In this document: piece after piece, positions 60,901-64,000 of the stretch | How the letters are laid out: each line of letters begins with the position of its first letter | Position numbering within the stretch: position 1 is the first letter of the stretch | Assembly (NCBI GenBank): GCA_032622095.1 | Contig: CP136065.1 | Span: forward strand, 26,981,141-27,045,140 | Length of the DNA: 64,000 nucleotides | Reading direction: 5' to 3' | From: Siphonodentalium dalli | Lineage: Eukaryota > Mollusca > Scaphopoda > Gadilida > Siphonodentaliidae | The notes under the pieces: model-generated | The model's input: the letters and a program-made list of their open reading frames with translations, nothing else | Databases searched by the model: none | What the model was told of the DNA's origin: nothing | Made by a program: the position numbers and the translations under genes

Positions 60901-63622
60901 CATTCTCTTATGTATGCGAGTCACCCATATGAAGCCTTGAATATATGAGAAGAAATGTTGTAGTTGTTGGACTCTGATGATACGTTGACCATCGAATTGG
61001 ATTGTGTACCTTTAATATCTGGTTTAAACCAAACATTATTATCATTGACAGCACACTATGAATCACTGCAAGACAAGCTGGCTCAGCTGAGAGATGCACG
61101 CGAGGCATTAGATGCCCTGAGAGAGGACCACAAGGAGAAGCGGAGGAGGGAAATGGAGGAGCTCGAGAGAATCAGGCAAATACAGATGGCTCAGAAATTA
61201 GAAGTGATGAGACAGAAGAAACATGTATGTTCCATCTCTATCGTTAACCCTTTACCCAACAGAACGCCCCTGTGCCAATGCATTCTCTTATATATGTGAG
61301 TCGACCATAGGTCGCCTCACATATATAAGAGAATGCATTGGCTTAACACATTAAAAATTATAAAATTGTTAAAGAATGTAAGAAAAAATGGTAAAAAGTG
61401 TTAAAAAAAGATTTTTTTTAGGCCAATGCATTCTCTTATATATGCGAGGCGACCTATGGTCGACTCGCATATATAAGAGAATGCATTGGCACAGGGCATA
61501 ACTTTAACTATCACAATGTGGTCAAGGAGCCGGTTCCAATGATATCCATATTTGTATGGTTCTATTGAGACAGACCGAAGATATTTTAGGCTGTTGAAGC
61601 TTTATTTGGCCTGTTTTGGCCGGTTTGTTGGGTAAAGGGTTAACCCTTCCATGACTGGAGCTTCCTGATATTTTGCGAAAACCCTGTGCCAATGTATTAT
61701 CTTATATATGCCTCGTATATATATATATGTCATTCTCTTATGTATACGAGTCTCCCATATAGGAAGCCTTGCATACATAAGAGAATGCATTGGTCTAACA
61801 ATATTTACCTTGACCTTGTAAGCCAGTGCATTCTCATATATATGTGAGGCTCCCTATGAGAGACTCGCATATATAAGAGAATACACTGGCACAGGGTCTT
61901 GAATGCTGCACCAGCGCAGCTCCCGTCATGAAAGGATTAAAGGTGTATTCAGGGATCCCAACTTTTTCTGTATCATCTGTATTTAACCCTTTCTATACTA
62001 AATGGATTATCCCATTCAGTTATAAAAGTATACATTGGAAGTGTCTATTATTCATCTGGAGGGGTGGTTAGCAAAAATAAGCAGACAACAGATAATAAAA
62101 GTGCAGAAGGTGTCCTTATTTATTGGAGGGAATGTTCAGATAACAAGTTCAACAAATGACCTATGGTCGTTGAACTATTTGTCAGTGAATATTTAGTATA
62201 GAAAGGGTTAAAATGAATATTCTTGTTCAAGGACTAGGAGCTGCGATTAAAATCTTAAGTGGAGCATCCACTGCACATGCTCACGACAATTCGCAGCCAT
62301 ATCGCAGCAATCAAGCAATGTTTAATTTTTACCAGGAAAATTGTGGCGTGACCTTGGCAATGCATGCGATCGTAGCTGTCACATTACCATGGTCGCACTG
62401 GTCTCACAATTTACATGTGATCGATCACTTAGTTAAAATTGCAGCTGCAGACATCGCATATATGTTGTTTGTATCTTTGCACACTCAACAGTATGAGACT
62501 ATGAGTATCCAATAGCCATCCATATGGATATTTTTGTAAAAGTAATCAAAAAGTAATCAAAATGTAATCATGATTACAGGTACATTTGAAAGTAATCGAT
62601 TATGATTACGATTACTTGTAATCAAGAAATGTCATGATTACTGATTACAGACGATTACTCCAAATTTTTTAATTGATTACTTTGATTACCCCAACCCTGA
62701 TGTACTGAGATGTATAGTATTCTGACTCAAAAGACCTTAGACCCAGGCCTGAGAATAAGGTGCCTGTCATTTGCAGAATGAGGTCCCCAGAGGGTGAATA
62801 TAGTGACGCTATCCCGCTTAGCGGGCTAGCATCACAAAATTCACCCTCTGGGGACCTCATTCTGCTTATGGCTTATTTTCTTTGGAAAGTTTCTTTATTA
62901 TCAAATTTCTATAGAAACTTCTTCACTTAGATTCTTTTTCTTTCTCTATATCCCCACATTGCATAATCGAGATTCCCAATGAGTGTACATCACAATATTC
63001 ACCATTTGGGAACTTCAATCTGAGTCTAGGTCTCCCATAGCAGATGAGGCCATGCAGAATGAGGTCCCAGAGGGTGAATTTGGTGATGCTAGCCCACTAT
63101 GCGGGATAACATCACTAAATTCACCCTCTGGGGACCTCATTCTGCTTATGGCTTATTTTCTTTGGAAAGTTTCTTTATTATCAAATTTCTATAGAAACTT
63201 CTTCACTTAGATTCTTTTTCTTTCTCTATATCCCCACATTGCATAATCAAGATTCCCAATGAGTGTACATCACAATATTCACCATTTGGGAACTTCAATC
63301 TGAGTCTAGGTCTCCCATAGCAGATGAGGCCATGCTGAATGAGGTCCCAGAGGGTGAATTTGGTGATGCTAGCCCACTATGCGGGATAGTGTCACTAAAT
63401 TCACCCTCTGCAGACCTCATTCTGCAAATGATAGGCACACTAAACTCAGGCTTGATTAGACCTAAATTATTTTTGTTCTCACAGGAATATTTAGAGATGC
63501 AGAGGCAATTAGCTCTACAGAGGCTTCAAGACCAGGAGCGAGAAATGTTGATGAGAATGGAACAACAAAAGCAAATGACTCAGATAAGACAAATGCAACA
63601 GTATGGATATCCACAACAACAG
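24858..63622 (+). CDS. HGS: HGS (Hrs), ESCRT-0 endosomal sorting subunit; 14 exons, 3' end beyond the window
   Basis: Exons: 24858-24894, 36286-36370, 38506-38581, 40208-40300, 46496-46616, 47930-48051, 49882-50006, 51287-51362, 52246-52344, 53113-53262, 55586-55759, 60101-60311, 61052-61224, 63485-63622. They total 1680 nt (560 codons) with no stop, and every junction is GT-AG with matching phase. Domains: VHS (~8-137), FYVE (~160-216; zinc cysteines 165,168,181,184,189,192,211,214; RKHHCR and RVC motifs), UIM (~257-272, ELQLALALS), the conserved DPELARYLNRNYWEKK segment (341-356), then a helical/coiled-coil core (~392-560) that in the family pairs with STAM. HGS binds PtdIns3P on early endosomes and sorts ubiquitinated receptors to ESCRT-I. 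The window ends before the Pro/Gln-rich C-terminus and clathrin-binding end. Intron 1 is 11.4 kb; introns make up over 95% of the gene. Confidence 0.96.
25089..25410. mobile_element. Foldback MITE (AGTGAACGTTCA ends)
   Basis: ~42-bp imperfect inverted ends: agtgaacgttcaaacgacca and its complement at 25370-25410. Confidence 0.65.
25510..25930. repeat. CG-rich degenerate repeat block with direct repeats
   Basis: cccagatagccacccgac (25516) recurs as cccagttagccacccgac (25910). Between them many gtcgg/ccgac motifs. Bases ~25703-25768 are the inverse of 24088-24152. The open reading frames here look like repeat sequence, not genes. Confidence 0.6.
26709..27752. mobile_element. Foldback element with CTGGCTACAAATGTGATCG motifs
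   Basis: gatcacaaatgtagccagct occurs twice at the left end; its complement occurs three times at the right end. The interior has no identified gene. Confidence 0.6.
28030..29930. repeat. 164-bp satellite array, ~11 units
   Basis: The marker acatggccgc occurs at 28219, 28373, 28537, 28701, 28865, 29029, 29184, 29348, 29633 and 29793, a 154-164 bp spacing with one truncated unit near 29480. Units share ggctacaggtcgta and gggaacgagtcatttt. The array is bounded by copies of tttgtgtggctacttt (28003 and 30071). Confidence 0.9.
30146..35217. mobile_element. Candidate ~5-kb DNA transposon, decayed
   Basis: ~43-bp inverted ends: tatttccgccaaggagaagc ... ctatatggatta at 30146 and its complement ending at 35217. 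The interior holds related direct-repeat blocks (33889-34060 ~ 34640-34803, sharing tctcggagattcgggcaacc) and ORFs of up to 188 codons (34331-34897) with no family I recognise. No transposase motif could be named. Confidence 0.55.
35221..35552. mobile_element. MITE related to the 5-kb element
   Basis: Inverted ends attagtatttcctcaaggga and tcccttgaggaaatactaat. Its interior (35340-35515) is the inverse of the left end region of the larger element (30187-30347), so the two share ancestry. Confidence 0.7.
35628..35995. mobile_element. Family A MITE, right end missing
   Basis: Starts caagcttcagtttaatgtgc. The second foldback stops at gatgctagccc. Confidence 0.65.
36286..36370 (+). CDS. HGS: HGS exon 2 (VHS helices 1-2)
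   Basis: After acceptor ttgcttgcag; encodes residues 13-41 (KATSQMLLEPDWDSMLQMCD, then CIRQGDV), close to human KATSQLLLETDWESILQICD. Donor gtatga, phase 2. Confidence 0.95.
37134..37400. mobile_element. TTAA MITE, family D
   Basis: TTAA at 37134 and 37397, with a central inverted repeat gataataagttcagcaaacg / cgtttgttgaac-type. In HGS intron 2. Confidence 0.75.
38506..38581 (+). CDS. HGS: HGS exon 3 (VHS)
   Basis: 76 nt, residues 42-66: GKIAVNGVRRKMAMENPHVS then KFAVQ. Acceptor ttcttcag, donor gtaagt. Human has AKYAVNSIKKKVNDKNPHVA at this place. Confidence 0.94.
38645..38982. mobile_element. Family A MITE in HGS intron 3
   Basis: caagcctggatatagtgtgt to cactatatccagg. The first foldback has lost its second arm. 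Confidence 0.7.
39150..39502. mobile_element. MITE with CTTACTCTTGAGTGCCTAAT ends
   Basis: Inverted ends ttactcttgagtgcctaata and tattaggcactcaagagtaa-type. The interior has several gtacagg...ggaataa motifs in direct order. Confidence 0.75.
40208..40300 (+). CDS. HGS: HGS exon 4 (VHS)
   Basis: 31 codons in phase 0, residues 67-97, with TLECVVKNCGVVVHQEVATK; human has ALEVMESVVKNCGQTVHDEV. Acceptor aattttag, donor gtaaaa. Confidence 0.95.
40870..43634. mobile_element. TTAA-flanked foldback with ~915-bp arms
   Basis: TTAA at 40866-40869 and 43635-43638; ends gggtatcctaaacgtgacag and its complement. Arms 40870-41783 and 42721-43634 are nearly identical inverted copies. The ~937-bp centre includes a second inverted pair, ggagggtgccttcaactca at 42341 and its complement ending at 42721, next to another gggtatcctaaacgtgac copy (42363). 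In HGS intron 4. Confidence 0.88.
44292..46161. mobile_element. hAT-like non-autonomous element, 1.87 kb
   Basis: Ends tagtgttgaaacgattaatc and gattagtggt-type ... gtttcaacacta, with an exact 8-bp duplication gaagcgtg (44284-44291, 46162-46169). Subterminal regions are rich in cgactagtcg motifs. ORFs stay under 105 codons and none looks like a transposase. Confidence 0.88.
46177..46333. repeat. Palindromic element (related to 8738-8857)
   Basis: Arms acacagaatgatacgatgtg and its complement around aggcgcaagcgcct at ~46255. Confidence 0.75.
46380..46433. mobile_element. Family E fragment just upstream of HGS exon 5
   Basis: Outer right arm only: attctgctgtggttaagg to gcatcactg then TA. Confidence 0.65.
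46496..46616 (+). CDS. HGS: HGS exon 5 (end of VHS)
   Basis: Residues 98-137 plus one base, including LELIQVWSHAFRNEPNYKIV; human has LIQAWAHAFRNEPKYKVV. Acceptor ttgttccag, donor gtcagt. It lies 63 bp after a fragment of the TA-flanked foldback family. Confidence 0.95.
46814..46894. mobile_element. Family A MITE, internally deleted
   Basis: Only 81 bp: the caaacctggatatag and ctatatccaggcttg ends with little between. Confidence 0.7.
46988..47324. mobile_element. Family A MITE in HGS intron 5
   Basis: caagcctggatatagtatgt to cactatatccaggctag, with both foldbacks and some internal shuffling. Confidence 0.7.
47930..48051 (+). CDS. HGS: HGS exon 6 (VHS-FYVE linker, first zinc cysteines)
   Basis: Residues 138-178: FPSLKEADAMFTAESAPDW, then VCSRCRVQFGMVQRK with the first CxxC pair of the FYVE finger. 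Donor gtaggt. The 3' half of this exon and its donor are followed by two decayed tandem copies (48065-48192). Confidence 0.96.
48065..48192. repeat. Two decayed tandem copies of the HGS exon 6 3' end
   Basis: Bases 48065-48130 and 48133-48192 repeat the pattern of 47998-48064 with a 65-67 bp period. Each copy still ends in an aag-g-t donor-like sequence. The frame is broken by substitutions, so they are relics, not exons. Confidence 0.75.
48382..48625. mobile_element. TTAA MITE, family B
   Basis: TTAA at 48382 and 48622, in HGS intron 6. A family C end fragment follows at ~48708-48760. Confidence 0.75.
49064..49287. mobile_element. TTAA MITE, family C, shortened
   Basis: TTAA at 49064 and 49284. 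The first hairpin has lost its outer half, the second is intact. Confidence 0.75.
49882..50006 (+). CDS. HGS: HGS exon 7 (FYVE core)
   Basis: Residues 179-219. HHCRNCGDVYCGKC supplies the basic PtdIns3P-binding motif (with RK from exon 6) and four cysteines; KFGIEKEVRVCDSC supplies RVC and the last pair. Acceptor tttccacag, donor gtaagt. Confidence 0.97.
50027..50475. mobile_element. Family A MITE with exact 8-bp TSD, 20 bp after HGS exon 7
   Basis: caagcctgcaaatagtgtgt to gtaggcttg; duplication aatatgct at 50019-50026 and 50476-50483. Confidence 0.88.
50831..50970. repeat. 35-bp minisatellite, 4 units
   Basis: ggtcggttca at 50831, 50866 and 50901 and ggtcagttca at 50936. GC-rich units with gcactggtggtgggcgggtg. 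Confidence 0.9.
51287..51362 (+). CDS. HGS: HGS exon 8 (FYVE-UIM linker)
   Basis: Residues 220-245, KGGAPKKSEDDLPSEYLSSA then LAKQKQ; human and fly have LPPEYL and LPAEYLNS here. Acceptor attttcag, donor gtgagt. Confidence 0.92.
51897..52037. repeat. Palindrome in HGS intron 8
   Basis: Arms from atctcaca to tgtgagat, with inner attttatacggaatttatca and its near-complement. Confidence 0.75.
52246..52344 (+). CDS. HGS: HGS exon 9 (UIM)
   Basis: 33 codons, residues 246-278. EEDELQLALALSKSE is the ubiquitin-interacting motif. The LALALS pattern matches the human double-sided UIM, in which both helix faces bind ubiquitin. Acceptor attaacag, donor gttagt. Confidence 0.96.
52463..52862. mobile_element. 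TTAA MITE, family C, complete
   Basis: Exact TTAA at 52463 and 52859; almost identical over ~390 bp to 10259-10652. Confidence 0.88.
53113..53262 (+). CDS. HGS: HGS exon 10 (Ser/His/Gln/Pro repeat linker)
   Basis: 50 codons, residues 279-328. After RDRLRKDYGVYGGG comes a low-complexity run with three near-identical 18-nt units encoding QSHSQP. The length of this linker varies between animals. Acceptor tatccacag, donor gtgagt; phase 0 on both sides, so skipping would keep the frame. Confidence 0.9.
53809..54133. mobile_element. Family A MITE in HGS intron 10
   Basis: caagctttgaaatagtgtac to acactatttcgaggg; the first foldback has lost its second arm. Confidence 0.65.
54607..54755. repeat. 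Near-perfect palindrome in HGS intron 10
   Basis: Arms of ~70 bp (ctacaactcgtccccagttt and complement) meet at cgccaaaggct (~54686). Confidence 0.8.
54906..55354. mobile_element. Expanded family B cluster
   Basis: TTAA at 54906 and 55351. At least four ctcttatatatg hairpin halves; the block aatatttaccttgaccttgt occurs twice, showing an internal duplication of the hairpin unit. Confidence 0.7.
55586..55759 (+). CDS. HGS: HGS exon 11 (DPELARYLNRNYWEKK segment)
   Basis: 58 codons, residues 329-386. Contains DMDPELARYLNRNYWEKK, nearly identical to human, then a Thr/Pro/Ala-rich linker. Phase 0; acceptor tctttcag, donor gtaata. Confidence 0.96.
55854..56225. mobile_element. Family A MITE, right end missing, beside the tandem array
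   Basis: Begins caagcctgcaaatagtgtgt; the second foldback is cut near 56225, where the array begins. Confidence 0.65.
56231..59938. repeat. Four-unit ~927-bp tandem array in HGS intron 11
   Basis: Units 56231-57156, 57157-58084, 58085-59010 and 59011-59938 (926, 928, 926, 928 bp), each starting gagttaatttacttaattac. Units 1 and 3 share one set of small indels, and units 2 and 4 another, so the structure is two 1854-bp dimers. Each unit carries a family H MITE (56693-57147 in unit 1). Confidence 0.95.
60101..60311 (+). CDS. HGS: HGS exon 12 (helical core, first part)
   Basis: Residues 387-456 plus one base. EQFLNALNSSLEIFVNRMSS, then ARGRSIANDSSVQSLFNVIS and NMHPQL match the human HEQFLKAL ... 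NRMKSNHMRGRSITNDSAV segment that forms the Hrs-STAM helical core. Acceptor gttctttcag, donor gtgagt. Confidence 0.96.
60846..60957. mobile_element. TTAA MITE, family B, truncated
   Basis: TTAA plus cccttccatgactggagc at the left; lost after the first hairpin, ~95 bp before HGS exon 13. Confidence 0.65.
61052..61224 (+). CDS. HGS: HGS exon 13 (coiled coil)
   Basis: Residues 457-514: HYESLQDKLAQLRDAREALD, then a charged helix to RQIQMAQKLEVMRQKKH. Acceptor attgacag, donor gtatgt. A TTAA-flanked MITE starts 19 bp past the exon end. Confidence 0.96.
61244..61643. mobile_element. TTAA MITE, family C, inverted orientation
   Basis: TTAA at 61244 and 61640, 19 bp after HGS exon 13. Its right TTAA is also the left TTAA of the next family B element. 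Confidence 0.85.
61640..61940. mobile_element. TTAA MITE, family B
   Basis: TTAA at 61640 and 61937, abutting the family C copy. It includes a short (ta)n expansion near 61718. Confidence 0.75.
61983..62211. mobile_element. TTAA MITE, family D
   Basis: TTAA at 61983 and 62208; ends ccctttctatactaaatgg and agtatagaaaggg. Confidence 0.8.
62540..62698. mobile_element. Probable hAT-type end fragment (taatcNNNgtaatc repeats)
   Basis: Many gtaatc/gattac motifs, ending in gattaccccaaccctg, which read inversely is a CAGGGTTGGGGTAATC tip typical of hAT ends. No left end found. Confidence 0.45.
62744..63454. mobile_element. Family A MITE with internal 280-bp duplication, just before HGS exon 14
   Basis: caggcctgagaataaggtgc to actcaggcttg; flanks cttagacc and attagacc match at 7 of 8. 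Bases 62841-63120 are repeated at 63121-63400 with an exact 280-bp period. Confidence 0.85.
63485..63622 (+). CDS. HGS: HGS exon 14 (coiled coil; last exon in window)
   Basis: 46 codons, residues 515-560: EYLEMQRQLALQRLQDQERE, MLMRMEQQKQMTQIRQMQQY, then GYPQQQ. Donor gtgcgt and the missing C-terminal region show that the gene continues beyond base 64000. Confidence 0.93.
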
Positions 63623-63802
63623 GTGCGTCTATAGTCCCTGGTAGGCATGAACTTCAGAAGTCATCTTCATATAATCACACACTCTCTGCATTCACACAAT
63701 TAGCTTCCTTAAGAATCAGTACAAATCGCGATAAGGTTACACGAATGTTTCCGATGTTCATCAGGCATTAACTGAAGTTGACCACTTCATAGAGAGCTAT
63801 GA

Positions 63803-63955
63803 GCACATACATCACTCCAAGCCAACCGTGTACATGCATTCGGTGCATGGTGTCTACTTCACAAAAGTCATGAACAACTACATCACTCCAAGCCGACTGT
63901 GTGCACTCGGTGCATGGTGTCCACTTCACAAAAAACAATGAACCACCTATGTCAC
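63803..63955. repeat. ~68-bp minisatellite after HGS exon 14
   Basis: Two units and a partial third containing acatcactccaagcc, cggtgcatggtgtc and cacttcacaaaa. Confidence 0.75.
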
Positions 63956-64000
63956 TTCATACCGTATGTGGTTATTGGGAGACTGTGTTGGAATTTGAAC

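Noticed and set aside
524-61940. Recurring ORFs with peptides such as ILLYMRGSLWETRIYKRMHW and ANAFSYICESTIGRLAYI
   Set aside because: Translations of the shared ctcttatatatgcgag hairpin cassette on the two strands; dispersed repeat sequence only.
1561-63634. Recurring ORFs with peptides such as MRSPEGEFSDA and LNSPSGDLIL
   Set aside because: These are translations of the family A hairpin (gaatgaggtccccagagggt) in either strand and occur wherever the MITE lies. They end at random stops and are not genes.
56231-63955. CRISPR-like arrays or a prokaryotic system
   Set aside because: Regular repeats here are long tandem units or MITEs without short unique spacers, and the genes are spliced animal genes.
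1-64000. tRNA, rRNA or snRNA genes
   Set aside because: No cloverleaf with A/B-box pattern or rRNA-like block was recognised by eye; a covariance-model scan would be needed to exclude them.

Overview
The window is animal nuclear DNA. It is AT-rich and intron-rich, with GT-AG splice sites and a dense load of small DNA transposons. The two genes resemble their vertebrate and fly orthologs closely enough to identify, but the species cannot be fixed from the sequence. A marine invertebrate, perhaps a hemichordate or another invertebrate deuterostome, is a guess.

Two protein genes can be assembled exon by exon with consistent splice phases. (1) ARL16, an atypical ARF-like GTPase, lies on the minus strand in five exons (24508 down to 17015). 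It is complete at 174 codons plus stop. (2) HGS/Hrs, the ESCRT-0 subunit, lies on the plus strand in fourteen exons (24858 to 63622). They give 560 codons covering VHS, FYVE, UIM and the helical core, and the gene runs off the right edge. The start codons are 349 bp apart, head to head, so the pair shares an intergenic promoter. As I recall, ARL16 and HGS are also head-to-head neighbours in human, which would make this an old conserved pair.

Layout: 1-17014 is the flank beyond the ARL16 stop, with no recognisable gene and many small inverted-repeat elements. 17015-24508 is ARL16. 24509-24857 is the shared promoter. 24858-64000 is HGS, whose introns hold almost everything else: a 164-bp satellite (28.0-29.9 kb), a candidate 5-kb element (30.1-35.2 kb), a 2.8-kb foldback with ~915-bp arms (40.9-43.6 kb), a 1.9-kb hAT-like element (44.3-46.2 kb), a four-unit ~927-bp tandem array (56.2-59.9 kb) and dozens of MITEs.

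The most striking observation is in ARL16 intron 1. A 1030-bp element with 14-bp inverted ends and a perfect 8-bp target duplication (22937-23966) carries a 327-bp copy of the HGS promoter and first coding exon, including an intact start codon and splice donor. This looks like capture of a gene fragment by a hAT-type transposon that then sits next to its own donor gene. A second theme is a ~65-bp perfect hairpin cassette shared by at least four MITE families whose outer termini differ.

The two genes act in different pathways. HGS sorts ubiquitinated cargo on endosomes; ARL16 is linked to ciliary traffic. Their link here is the shared promoter and gene order.
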